Source: an uncultured Bacteroidia bacterium
GTDB lineage: Bacteria > Bacteroidota > Bacteroidia > Bacteroidales > UBA932
Assembly (NCBI GenBank): GCA_902785825.1
Contig: CACZZZ010000017.1
Span: forward strand, 84,875-148,874
DNA: 64,000 bases
Direction: 5' to 3'
Shown here: piece after piece, positions 7,155 to 15,275 of the stretch
Layout of the letters: every line of letters starts with the position of its first letter
How positions within the stretch are numbered: the first letter of the stretch is position 1
Program-made: the position numbers and the translations under genes
Notes under the pieces: model-generated
What the model saw: the letters and a program-made list of their open reading frames with translations, nothing else
What the model was told of the DNA's origin: nothing
The model's database searches: none

Positions 7155-9175
7155 TGAGGAAACTGAAAGCGATAGTTTTCGCTATTCTTGTCATCCTACC
7201 TTCCGCGGCGTGGGCTGATGAGGGTCTTTGGCTTATCCAGGACTTGAACAGCGCTCTGGAGAAGAGGATGGTCGAGCGCGGGCTCAAGATGTCCGCTAAG
7301 GCGATTTATGACATGGATTCTCCGGGAGCCGGTGTTGCTGACGCTGTCGTCTCCCTGGGGGGCAGATATTCAGGAGCCTTTGTCTCAGACAAGGGGCTTT
7401 TCCTGACAAGCGGTATTCCCGCCGCGGCCTTTATCGGAAGACTTGGAGATGCGGGAAAGGATCTCCTCAAGGATGGGTTCTGGGCTGCCAGTGAACAGCA
7501 TGAGATTCCTGTTCCCGGTGAGAAGGTATATTCCCTCAGGAGGGTCTTTGATGTCACGGAGGAGTTCAAGGGACTCGAGTCCCAGCTCGGAGATCCCGCC
7601 CAAGCGTCTCACCGCCTGGAAATGGCTTATGCTGAGGCGACTAAGCTTACTTGTTACGCACATATCTATTGGGAGGGGGAGAAGGTTTATGTCTGCGCTT
7701 ATAAAGTCTATGATGACGTGCGGCTTGTCGCCGCTCCACCCGCCTACGCCATCAATCCGGAAGGGGAGTCAGGGAAGTGGGCATGGCCGGTTTCCAGATG
7801 TGATTTCTCTCTCTTCAGGGTCTTCGAGAACGGTCAGCCGGCGAAGATAGCTTCTTCACTCCTGGTGTCGGTGGACGGATATTCAAAAGACTCATTCGCC
7901 GCTGTGGCGGGATACCCCGCAGCTACACGACGGGCTTTGTCGGCAGCGGAATATCGCTTCAGGAACCAGGTGACAAGGCCTATGTCGGCTCTTACCGGAG
8001 GCAAGCGTCTGTCCATACTTGAGAAGTGGATCGCCGAGGAACCCTCGCTAAAGGCCAAGTACTCTTCCCGGGCGGCGAGACTCAAGGAAGATCTCTCTGT
8101 CGATGCGGCAAGCCAGGCTCTTGAGAACAGTCTCGGACTTCAAGATAAGAAAGCGGCCAAAGACGGGCAAATCCAATCTAAAGTTGATAAGGATCAGGCG
8201 TTTAGAGGACGTTGGTATGGTCTTGTAGATCAGCTGGACAAGTCTTTCAGCCAGATAGTTCCCGGAGAGAAGGACAAGCTTTGGAGAGAGGAAACCCTTG
8301 TGAAAGGCACCTTCGCTGGTAGTTATCTTCTGCGAGCGGCTTCGGCCGCCAATGTGAAGGAGGCTTCTGAGATTATCTTTTCCGCCATTCGTGACACCGA
8401 CCCGAAGGTTGAGAAAGAGTTGCTCGCCTATGCGATATCAGAATTCTTCACCAACTTGGATCTGAGGTACTTCGGCCCTTATCAGAGATGGATCCAGGAT
8501 CGTTTCGGCTACGATTGGGAAGCGGCCGCGGATTATCTCTGGAGCAGGAGCCTGCTGTCAAAGCCTTCTGTCACCTCAGAGTTGGAATCAGTCGATGACG
8601 TGAAAGACGATTCTCTCTACAAATTCTTGACAGACAGTCCTTTGGTGATATACAACCTGTCCGACGGACATGATGCCAAGAAAGATGCGGCGGATGCCGC
8701 CGCCAAGGAGTATGCGAAGGCTCGTTATTGGGCGGGAATCAGGACTTATGATCCTGATTATCCTGACGGGGACAGTACTTTGAGGCTCTCCTTCGGCTCC
8801 GCTGACGGAAGTCTGACAACTCCTGACATGCTTCTTGAACGCGCCCAGGGCAAGTCTTCCGCCGCTTGGAGGGCCGCTATCGAGAAGGACTTCTGGGGCC
8901 GCTGGGGTTTCAAGGTGGACGGCAAAAAGCACAAGATGGCTACTTGCTTCAAGATCAACACTGACTTCGCGGGCGGCATGGAGGGATCTCCGGTTCTGGA
9001 TTCGTACGGAAGGCTCATAGGCGTGGTCTCAGGCGGCACTCCCGAAGGAGTGGCGGCAAGGGAAGCGTATTTCGATGGGGCGGGTTGCGTCTGCGTTGAC
9101 ATCAGGTTCATCCTGTGGACCATAGACCGCTATGCCCGTCATAAACGTGTGCTTAAGGAATTTGTGATTGACTGA
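7154..9175 (+). CDS. S46-family dipeptidyl-peptidase-like protein, catalytic residues missing
   Basis: A 673-residue secreted homologue of the DPP7/DPP11 peptidases. Family hallmarks include ADEGLWLIQDLN after the signal peptide, LKDGFWAAS, DFSLFRVF and the C-terminal DIRFILWTIDRY. The chymotrypsin-like triad is broken. The usual TNHHCGYG block with the catalytic His reads TSGIPAAAF (residues 85-93), with no His. The GNSGSP serine block reads GMEGSP, putting Glu610 in place of Ser. Only the Asp (Asp217, in SRCDFS) remains. It is thus probably a non-catalytic binding or regulatory protein, or an enzyme with an altered mechanism. Start chosen at the ATG overlapping the dipeptidase stop; a GTG three bases earlier is also in frame. 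Confidence 0.88.
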   Translation: MRKLKAIVFAILVILPSAAWADEGLWLIQDLNSALEKRMVERGLKMSAKAIYDMDSPGAGVADAVVSLGGRYSGAFVSDKGLFLTSGIPAAAFIGRLGDAGKDLLKDGFWAASEQHEIPVPGEKVYSLRRVFDVTEEFKGLESQLGDPAQASHRLEMAYAEATKLTCYAHIYWEGEKVYVCAYKVYDDVRLVAAPPAYAINPEGESGKWAWPVSRCDFSLFRVFENGQPAKIASSLLVSVDGYSKDSFAAVAGYPAATRRALSAAEYRFRNQVTRPMSALTGGKRLSILEKWIAEEPSLKAKYSSRAARLKEDLSVDAASQALENSLGLQDKKAAKDGQIQSKVDKDQAFRGRWYGLVDQLDKSFSQIVPGEKDKLWREETLVKGTFAGSYLLRAASAANVKEASEIIFSAIRDTDPKVEKELLAYAISEFFTNLDLRYFGPYQRWIQDRFGYDWEAAADYLWSRSLLSKPSVTSELESVDDVKDDSLYKFLTDSPLVIYNLSDGHDAKKDAADAAAKEYAKARYWAGIRTYDPDYPDGDSTLRLSFGSADGSLTTPDMLLERAQGKSSAAWRAAIEKDFWGRWGFKVDGKKHKMATCFKINTDFAGGMEGSPVLDSYGRLIGVVSGGTPEGVAAREAYFDGAGCVCVDIRFILWTIDRYARHKRVLKEFVID

Positions 9176-9176
9176 T

Positions 9177-10103
9177 ATGCGAAAAGTTATCGGGATAGGG
9201 GAGACGGTCTATGACATTGTCTTCAAAGGCGGCCAGCCGACAGCGGCTGTTCCTGGTGGATCTACCTTCAACTCAATGATTTCCATCGGTAGATGTAGCA
9301 TTCCGGCGGATTTCCTCTCCGAGGTGGGAGACGATCATGTGGGCTCCATCATCAGAGAATTTATGTCTCAAAACGGGGTGGATCCGGGTTTCGTGAATAT
9401 CCTGCCGGGCAAGACTCCGCTTTCCCTGGCCTTCCTGGACGAGAATAATGACGCGACATACACCTTCTACCGTGATCCGGTGAGTGAGCGTCCTGATTTC
9501 ATATATCCCTCGATCGAGCCGGGCGACATCGTCCTGTTCGGGTCATTCTATGCCCTTAATCCCGCCTGTCGTCCCCAAGTAGAACGGTTCCTTGAATATG
9601 CGAAGTCTTCCGGAGCGATCCTCTATTACGATGTCAATTTCCGTCCCTCCCATGTCAAGGATCTCGGGAATATCGGGAACGCCCTTTGGGAGAATCTTTC
9701 TCTTGCGGATGTCGTGAGGGGAAGCCACGAGGATTTCAGAACCTTGTTCGGGATGGAAGATGCCGCTGAGGTCTATCAGGAAAAGATAAAGCCCCGATGT
9801 GGGAATTTCATCTGCACATACGGGGCTGAACCTCTTAAGTTATTTGCTTCTAATGGTTTCCGGGGTGAATATCCTGTCGCTCCGGTCAAGACGGTCAGCA
9901 CCATCGGTGCCGGGGACAGTTTCAACGCCGGTTTTATCTATGGGCTTGTCAAGGGTGACATTACCCGCGAGGCGCTTCAGGGTGGGCTCGCTGCCGCTGA
10001 ATGGGATACCATTATCGGTTTCGCCCAACGCTTCTCCGCCTCCTGCTGCCAGTCCTCATTCAACTACATCAATCCGGAACTCGCAGCCAATCTTCGGTTT
10101 TAA
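9177..10103 (+). CDS. PfkB-family carbohydrate kinase
   Basis: A 308-residue cytoplasmic sugar or nucleoside kinase of the ribokinase/PfkB family. The N-terminal sugar-binding glycines are in VPGGSTFNSMISIGR. The C-terminal PfkB signature TIGAGDSFNAGF contains the catalytic Asp and anion hole. The start at ATG 9177 lies 1 nt after the S46-like stop, so it is probably the third gene of that operon. A TTG at 9168 is in frame but less likely. Bacteroidota have many such kinases (fructokinase, ribokinase, adenosine kinase), and the substrate cannot be told here. Confidence 0.85.
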   Translation: MRKVIGIGETVYDIVFKGGQPTAAVPGGSTFNSMISIGRCSIPADFLSEVGDDHVGSIIREFMSQNGVDPGFVNILPGKTPLSLAFLDENNDATYTFYRDPVSERPDFIYPSIEPGDIVLFGSFYALNPACRPQVERFLEYAKSSGAILYYDVNFRPSHVKDLGNIGNALWENLSLADVVRGSHEDFRTLFGMEDAAEVYQEKIKPRCGNFICTYGAEPLKLFASNGFRGEYPVAPVKTVSTIGAGDSFNAGFIYGLVKGDITREALQGGLAAAEWDTIIGFAQRFSASCCQSSFNYINPELAANLRF

Positions 10104-10110
10104 GCCGGTT

Positions 10111-10194
10111 CCACGTCAGGATACCTGACCACGGCCGCGTCCATTCTCGCTTCGCTGCGGCTGAGTACGGCCTTAGGCCAGTATCCTGACGTGG
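10111..10194. repeat. Long intergenic palindrome, possible bidirectional terminator
   Basis: Perfect 14-bp arms CCACGTCAGGATAC (10111-10124) and GTATCCTGACGTGG (10181-10194) enclose a GC-rich, self-complementary middle with CGGCC/GGCCG. It lies between convergent genes (kinase and clpB). There is no T tract, so it may act as an RNA-stabilising or rho-independent-like stem, or be a REP-type intergenic repeat. Confidence 0.6.
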
Positions 10195-10212
10195 GGTGTC
10201 TGGAACGGATTG

Positions 10213-12408
10213 TCAGGATTTGTCGCGCAGGACGATGCTGCCGGCGGCTGAATCGACCTGGATGACAGAGTCTTTATGGACCTTGCCGGCGAGAATCTCC
10301 TTGGCAAGCTGGTTCACGAGCTCCCTCTGCATCAACCGCTTGATCGGCCTGGCTCCATAAGCGGGGTCGTAACCACCCTGGACCATCCAGTCTTCGAATG
10401 CCGGCGTGAACTCTATAGTCACACCCTCTTCTGACAACCTGTCCTGAAGCTGACGCATCTGGATGTGGAGAATGTCCCGGATGTCACTCCTGGTCAGAGG
10501 GTCGAACATGATTATCTCGTCGATCCTGTTGAGGAACTCCGGACGGACAGTCATCTTAAGGACATCCATCACCTTGTCCTTACACTCTTCCAGCATCTCC
10601 CTCCTCCGGGCGATCGCCTTCATCTCTTCCATAGGATCCGCTCCGGGAAGACCCACGTCGGGCAGTTTCTCCATGTAGCCGGAGATGATGTCCGAGCCGG
10701 CGTTGGAAGTCATGATAAGGATAGTGTTCTTGAAGTCCACGGTGCGGCCCTTATTGTCGGTCAGACGGCCGTCGTCAAGTACCTGCAGCAGGACATTGAA
10801 CACATCCGGGTGGGCTTTCTCAATCTCGTCCAGCAATATTACCGAATATGGTTTCCTCCGGACGGCTTCGGTCAGCTGGCCACCCTCATCGTAGCCTACG
10901 TATCCCGGAGGCGCTCCCACAAGGCGGCTGACGGTGTGGCGCTCTTGGTATTCGCTCATGTCGATTCGGGTGATCATGTTCTCGTCGTTGAAGAGGAACT
11001 CAGCGAGGGCCTTGGCCAGCTCGGTCTTTCCGACGCCAGTCGTTCCCATAAAGAGGAACGATCCGATAGGCCTTTTCTCATTGGAAAGTCCTGCCCTTGA
11101 ACGCCTTACGGCATCCGCCACAGCCTGGATGGCCTGATCCTGGCCGACGACTCTCTTGTGGAGCTCGGTCTCGATGCGGAGCAGTTTCTCCTTTTCGCTC
11201 TCAAGCATCTTCTGTACGGGGATGCCTGTCCACTTGGCCACAACCTCAGCGATGTCCTGAGGAGTGACCGCCTCGGTCACGATCGGATCTTTGATGGCGT
11301 CCTGTTTGGCTGAAAGCTCATCGATGGTTTTCTGGATCTCAGCCATCTTGCCGTAGCGCAGCTCAGCGACCTTGCCATAGTCTCCGGCTCTCTCCGCTGC
11401 GGCGGCCTCGATCTTATAGTCTTCCATCTTCTGGCGGGCCTCCTGGAGACCTGAGAGGATCTCTTTCTCGTCGTTCCAGCGCTTCATAAGAGCGTCCCGG
11501 GCGGCGGTCTTGTCGGCTAACTCCTTCTCGATTTTCTCTGATTTCAAGGAGGTTCCCTCACGTTTGACAGCCTCTTTCTCGATCTCGAGCTGACGGATGT
11601 CGCTGTTGAGTTCCGCCAATGGCTCCGGAACGGAGTTCATCTCGAGCCTCAGCTTTGAAGCCGCCTCGTCCACAAGGTCGATGGCCTTGTCCGGGAGGAA
11701 ACGGTTGGTGATGTACCTGTGGGACAGGTTGACGGCGGCGATCAGGGCGTCGTCCTCTATCTTCACCCGATGGTGGTTCTCATATTTCTCCTTAAGTCCC
11801 CTCAGGATGGCGATAGACTCGGCGGTCGATGGCTCATCGACCATGACCATCTGGAAACGCCTCTCAAGGGCCTTGTCCGTCTCGAAATATTTCTGGTACT
11901 CGTCCAGGGTCGTGGAGCCGATGGTTCTCAGCTCGCCTCTCGCCAAGGCAGGTTTAAGAATATTCGAGGCATCCATCGCTCCCGAGGTCCTTCCGGCACC
12001 TACAAGGGTGTGGATCTCATCGATGAAAAGGATTATCTCTCCGGCGCTGTCCACCACTTCCTTGACGACGCCTTTGAGCCTCTCCTCGAATTCTCCCTGG
12101 TACTTAGCTCCGGCGATCAGGGCTCCCATGTCCAGGGAATATACTTTCTTGCTTTTGAGGTTCTCCGGCACGTCGCCGTCTATTATTTTCTGGGCGATAC
12201 CCTCGGAAATGGCGGTTTTGCCGACTCCCGGTTCTCCCACGAGGATCGGGTTGTTCTTAGTCCTTCGGCTCAAGATCTGAAGGACTCTTCTTATTTCGTC
12301 GTCCCTGCCGATGACAGGGTCGAGTTTTCCTTGCGAAGCTTGCTCATTAAGGTTGATGGCGAACTTCGGAAGGAACTGCAAATTGTTGTTATTGTTTCTG
12401 TTGTCCAT
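10213..12408 (-). CDS. clpB: ClpB disaggregase lacking the N-terminal domain
   Basis: A 731-residue AAA+ protein that with DnaK resolubilises aggregated proteins. AAA-1 begins with ARNDKLDP-type sequence ([17 protein letters not shown]) and has Walker A GEPGVGKT and Walker [10 protein letters not shown]. The coiled-coil M domain (about residues 260-380) is complete. AAA-2 has Walker A GTTGVGKT, then the pore loop GYVGYDEGG and SNAGSD. Typical ClpB is about 860 residues; the missing 130 or so are the N domain used for substrate capture. The start MDNRNNNNN follows a terminator directly, leaving no room for an N domain upstream. It resembles the short ClpB isoform of other bacteria, but here it would be the only product. 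Confidence 0.93.
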   Translation of the reverse strand: MDNRNNNNNLQFLPKFAINLNEQASQGKLDPVIGRDDEIRRVLQILSRRTKNNPILVGEPGVGKTAISEGIAQKIIDGDVPENLKSKKVYSLDMGALIAGAKYQGEFEERLKGVVKEVVDSAGEIILFIDEIHTLVGAGRTSGAMDASNILKPALARGELRTIGSTTLDEYQKYFETDKALERRFQMVMVDEPSTAESIAILRGLKEKYENHHRVKIEDDALIAAVNLSHRYITNRFLPDKAIDLVDEAASKLRLEMNSVPEPLAELNSDIRQLEIEKEAVKREGTSLKSEKIEKELADKTAARDALMKRWNDEKEILSGLQEARQKMEDYKIEAAAAERAGDYGKVAELRYGKMAEIQKTIDELSAKQDAIKDPIVTEAVTPQDIAEVVAKWTGIPVQKMLESEKEKLLRIETELHKRVVGQDQAIQAVADAVRRSRAGLSNEKRPIGSFLFMGTTGVGKTELAKALAEFLFNDENMITRIDMSEYQERHTVSRLVGAPPGYVGYDEGGQLTEAVRRKPYSVILLDEIEKAHPDVFNVLLQVLDDGRLTDNKGRTVDFKNTILIMTSNAGSDIISGYMEKLPDVGLPGADPMEEMKAIARRREMLEECKDKVMDVLKMTVRPEFLNRIDEIIMFDPLTRSDIRDILHIQMRQLQDRLSEEGVTIEFTPAFEDWMVQGGYDPAYGARPIKRLMQRELVNQLAKEILAGKVHKDSVIQVDSAAGSIVLRDKS

Positions 12409-12414
12409 AATAAA

Positions 12415-12440
12415 AGTCCGACCCGAAAAGGGGCCGGACT
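12415..12440 (-). terminator. Terminator between secG and clpB
   Basis: On the minus strand a hairpin AGTCCGGCCCC-ttttc-GGGTCGGACT is followed by TTTTATT. It lies downstream of secG and directly before the clpB start, so clpB should have its own promoter or be partly read through. Confidence 0.65.
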
Positions 12441-12489
12441 AATAAAAGTCAAAATATGTTCCAACAGAGTCGGACTGACAGTTTGTCAG

Positions 12490-12849
12490 TTAGTTGACCG
12501 GATTCTCCGCGGCGGGAGCCTCAGCTGCGGGAGCGTCCTGCTGGACAGGAGCTGAAGGGAACGCGGGCTGATCCTCGACATTCTCGATGAGATCGTTAGC
12601 ATCCACTCCGGAGACCTGGTTGCGGACGGTGAAGGAAGTGATGATCGAGACAACGAGGATGAAGGTCACAAGCCCCCATGAAACCTTCTCAAGGATGTCG
12701 GCGGTCTGCCTGACACCGAGAGTCTGATTGGCTGACGTGAAGTTGCTGGCCATGCCCTCGCCCTTTCCACTCTGAAGGAGAACGACGGCGATAAGCAAGA
12801 TCGCGGCGATGACAATCAGGATAGTGAGGATTAAGAATAAGGTATTCAT
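12490..12849 (-). CDS. secG: Preprotein translocase subunit SecG
   Basis: A 119-residue inner-membrane protein that assists SecYE in protein export. There are two transmembrane segments (residues ~3-24 and ~55-75) around the conserved cytoplasmic loop LLQSGKGEGMASNF, and the pattern GLVTFILVVSIITSF in the second segment is typical. The C-terminal tail is Ala/Pro/Glu-rich (APAAEAPAAENPVN), as in other Bacteroidota SecG. It is last in the run sigma-54 activator, lptE, small protein, secG. Confidence 0.93.
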   Translation of the reverse strand: MNTLFLILTILIVIAAILLIAVVLLQSGKGEGMASNFTSANQTLGVRQTADILEKVSWGLVTFILVVSIITSFTVRNQVSGVDANDLIENVEDQPAFPSAPVQQDAPAAEAPAAENPVN

Positions 12850-12854
12850 ATTCG

Positions 12855-13430
12855 TTATTTTTTAATTTCTTCGTCCAATTTTTCAATAAGGGATGCAAAG
12901 TAAGCGAATTTTTCCGGATATCGCAACATTAGACGGGAATAAATCTTCTTTGCCTCAGCATAGTAGCCTTGATCGGCATAGACCCAGGCGAGTGTCTCGG
13001 TGCAAAATCCGAGTTCCGGATCCTCCCATTTCCTCGGGTCGTCTTCGTCGGATTTGGCCGCTTTGAACTTCGCGAAGTAGTTGTCTTCCTCGAGGGTGAC
13101 GCCTTTGTATTCATCCTGCGAGAAGAAATCCCCTCCGGGGACCGTCACCGTTCTGCGGTAGGATGGGGATATGAATTTCTTCAGGAGGTCCTGGACATCC
13201 TTGTCGGAGTAGTCGGTCTCCCGTGCGGCGCGGACAATGTCGGAGACAATGGTCCTGGAAGCGATGTACATCGCGGCATCGGCATACTGCTCCTTGCCCC
13301 ATTCGCTGCCGCCCATCTTGGACATCCTCTCACAGAGCTCCATCCGGGCCGCGCCGAACCATGGCCAAGTCTTGATAACATTGGCCAACTCGTCCATTGT
13401 CAGGGATTTCAGCTTTCCGACTCCTTCCAT
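12855..13430 (-). CDS. Conserved protein between lptE and secG (TPR-like)
   Basis: About 191 residues, soluble, with no signal peptide. Its C-terminal third (TETLAWVYADQGYYAEAKKIYSRLMLRYPEKFAYFASLI) reads as one TPR-like helix pair. The N-terminal part (MDELANVIKTWPWFGAARMEL) is a helical segment I associate with Bacteroidota proteins encoded at this spot. The start at ATG 13430 lies just after the lptE stop; an earlier in-frame ATG (13451) would overlap lptE by 17 nt. Placement between lptE and secG suggests an envelope-biogenesis role, but the function is unknown. Confidence 0.75.
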   Translation of the reverse strand: MEGVGKLKSLTMDELANVIKTWPWFGAARMELCERMSKMGGSEWGKEQYADAAMYIASRTIVSDIVRAARETDYSDKDVQDLLKKFISPSYRRTVTVPGGDFFSQDEYKGVTLEEDNYFAKFKAAKSDEDDPRKWEDPELGFCTETLAWVYADQGYYAEAKKIYSRLMLRYPEKFAYFASLIEKLDEEIKK

Positions 13431-13434
13431 CTCA

Positions 13435-13944
13435 CTACCATTGAGCCACACTGGCGTTGAACATGTCCTCGACCAGCTTCTCCACTATCTCCTCGCAGAG
13501 GGAGGCCTCCACGGCATCCAGTGAATTAGTCGAGTCGTAATCTGAATATGCCGAGAAACTCTTCTCGAAATCCTCTTCCGGATACTTCCTATTGGTGAAT
13601 TTCAAGCTGGCGGTCACTGTGAGGCGGTTCATCGCCGCCACCTCGTTGGCTGTGACCGCGGCGGCGCGGACATCATAGCCCGTCACCGCACCGGAGATCT
13701 CGAGATCCCCGTCGATGTCAACCTGCTCCAGCTTGGTGAGCTTGCGGAATTTGTCCTTCATCGCCTCGGTCAAGTCATTGCTCAAGGTTGGATTGACCTT
13801 AAGTGCCTTATATTCGAAGAAGTTGATAGTCACCGTCTTGACATCCGGCTGGATGGATGTGCCGGAGAAGGAGTACTTGACTATCGAGCAGCCCCCGAGA
13901 AGGAAGGAGACCGCTATCAAAACCGCTATGGTGATTCTTCTCAT
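13435..13944 (-). CDS. lptE: LPS assembly lipoprotein LptE
   Basis: A 169-residue outer-membrane lipoprotein, the plug partner of LptD in lipopolysaccharide insertion. Signal and lipobox: VSFLLGGCS. The conserved Bacteroidota LptE pattern is seen: YSFSGTSIQPDVKTVTINFF near the N terminus and a helical C terminus EEIVEKLVEDMFN. The gene starts 5 nt after the sigma-54 activator on the same strand, an order I know from other Bacteroidales genomes. Confidence 0.85.
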   Translation of the reverse strand: MRRITIAVLIAVSFLLGGCSIVKYSFSGTSIQPDVKTVTINFFEYKALKVNPTLSNDLTEAMKDKFRKLTKLEQVDIDGDLEISGAVTGYDVRAAAVTANEVAAMNRLTVTASLKFTNRKYPEEDFEKSFSAYSDYDSTNSLDAVEASLCEEIVEKLVEDMFNASVAQW

Positions 13945-13949
13945 ATTCT

Positions 13950-15179
13950 TTATTCCAAATGATATTCCTTGATCTTCCTGTAAAGGGTTCTCTCGGAGAT
14001 TCCTACTTCCTGAGCGGCAAGTTTCCTGTTGCCGCGGTGTTTCTCAAGAGCTTTTATGATGTTCTCGAGATTGGACTTCTTTAGCGAGAGGTCCTGGTTC
14101 TGGCTGTCATGGACATTGATATCCACCACCTTGCCGATGTCCTCGCTGGAGACTGGAGCCCCTTGCCCCTGCCACTCCGCCTCCTCGTCCGGGATGTGCG
14201 GAGTCAGGACCGGAGCCGGGCTGGCGTTTATCGAGCTTATCCTTGCCTTAAGGTCGTCAACCTCATGTTTGAGATCCAGGATGGCCTTGATGAACATCTG
14301 CCGGTCGGATTCGGACATCGAATCTCCCCGGTTGTCTTCCATGACAGCGGGAAGCAGGTTCACATCTTCCTTAGGCATGTAGCCAGCCAGGGTGGCCGCG
14401 TCCACAACGCATCTGCCGGAAGTCGGGGTGAGTTTCTCCGATTCCAAGGCAGTCACGGTCTCGGCGACGTTTTTGAGCTGGCGGATATTCCCGGGCCAGC
14501 GATAGTTTATCAACAAATCGATAGCGTCGTTTGTCAGGGTGACCTTACTCATTCCGTATTTTTCCGAGAAGTCCGATGAGAACTTCCTGAAAAAGAGATA
14601 GATATCCCCCTTCCTGTCTCGCAGGGCAGGCATCCGGATCTGGATGGCGTTGAGTCTATAATAAAGGTCTTCCCGGAATTTGCCTTTGCTGACAGCGTGG
14701 ATGAGGTCGTTGTTGGTGGCCGCGATGACCCTCACATCCGTCTTTTCGACTTTGGATGATCCCACTTTGATGAATTCCCCGCTTTGGAGGACGCGGAGCA
14801 GTTTCGCTTGGGAGGGGAGGGGCAACTCGCCGATCTCGTCGAGGAAAAGGGTTCCTCCGTTGGCTTCCTCGAAATAGCCCTTCCGGGTCTCTATCGCACC
14901 GGTAAAAGAACCTTTCTCGTGGCCGAACAACTCGGAGTCGATGGTTCCTTCCGGAATGGCTCCGCAGTTGACCGCGAAGTACTTGGCTGTCTTACGGCGG
15001 CTGTTTTGGTGGATGATTTTGGGTATGTTCTCCTTACCGACACCGCTCTCTCCAGTGACGAGCACGGTGAGGTCGGTAGGGGCTATGGTGATGGCTGTCT
15101 CAAGAGCCCGGTTAAGGGCGGCATCGTTCCCGATGATGTCGTACTTGTTTTTCAGCCTTTGCAAATCTTGTGAGTCCAT
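13950..15179 (-). CDS. Sigma-54-dependent Fis-family transcriptional activator
   Basis: 409 residues. The AAA+ sigma-54 interaction domain (residues ~15-245) has Walker A GESGVGKE, the RpoN-contact loop GSFTGA (GAFTGA variant) and Walker B GGTLFLDEIGELP. The C terminus has a Fis-type helix-turn-helix (KLAAQEVGISERTLYRKIKEY). There is no receiver or other N-terminal sensor domain, so its activity must be controlled some other way. The linker (about residues 270-340) is long and contains a coiled-coil stretch (MFIKAILDLKHEVDDLKARI). It is the first gene of the lptE-secG run and diverges from the lipoprotein gene at 15276. Confidence 0.9.
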   Translation of the reverse strand: MDSQDLQRLKNKYDIIGNDAALNRALETAITIAPTDLTVLVTGESGVGKENIPKIIHQNSRRKTAKYFAVNCGAIPEGTIDSELFGHEKGSFTGAIETRKGYFEEANGGTLFLDEIGELPLPSQAKLLRVLQSGEFIKVGSSKVEKTDVRVIAATNNDLIHAVSKGKFREDLYYRLNAIQIRMPALRDRKGDIYLFFRKFSSDFSEKYGMSKVTLTNDAIDLLINYRWPGNIRQLKNVAETVTALESEKLTPTSGRCVVDAATLAGYMPKEDVNLLPAVMEDNRGDSMSESDRQMFIKAILDLKHEVDDLKARISSINASPAPVLTPHIPDEEAEWQGQGAPVSSEDIGKVVDINVHDSQNQDLSLKKSNLENIIKALEKHRGNRKLAAQEVGISERTLYRKIKEYHLE

Positions 15180-15180
15180 A

Positions 15181-15212
15181 TTGCAAAGTTACGAAAATAA
15201 TAGTTATATTTG
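15181..15212 (+). promoter_or_regulatory. Strong sigma-ABfr-type promoter
   Basis: TTGC (15181-15184), a 20-nt spacer, then TATATTTG (15205-15212) fit the Bacteroidota consensus closely. It lies 63 nt before the codon-biased lipoprotein gene, leaving a moderate 5' leader, and immediately beside the start codon of the divergent activator. Confidence 0.7.
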
Positions 15213-15275
15213 CCTACTGATGTAAAAGGCTTATTGAGTAAAGTCCAATTATAATTAATATCAAGTATTCAAGCA

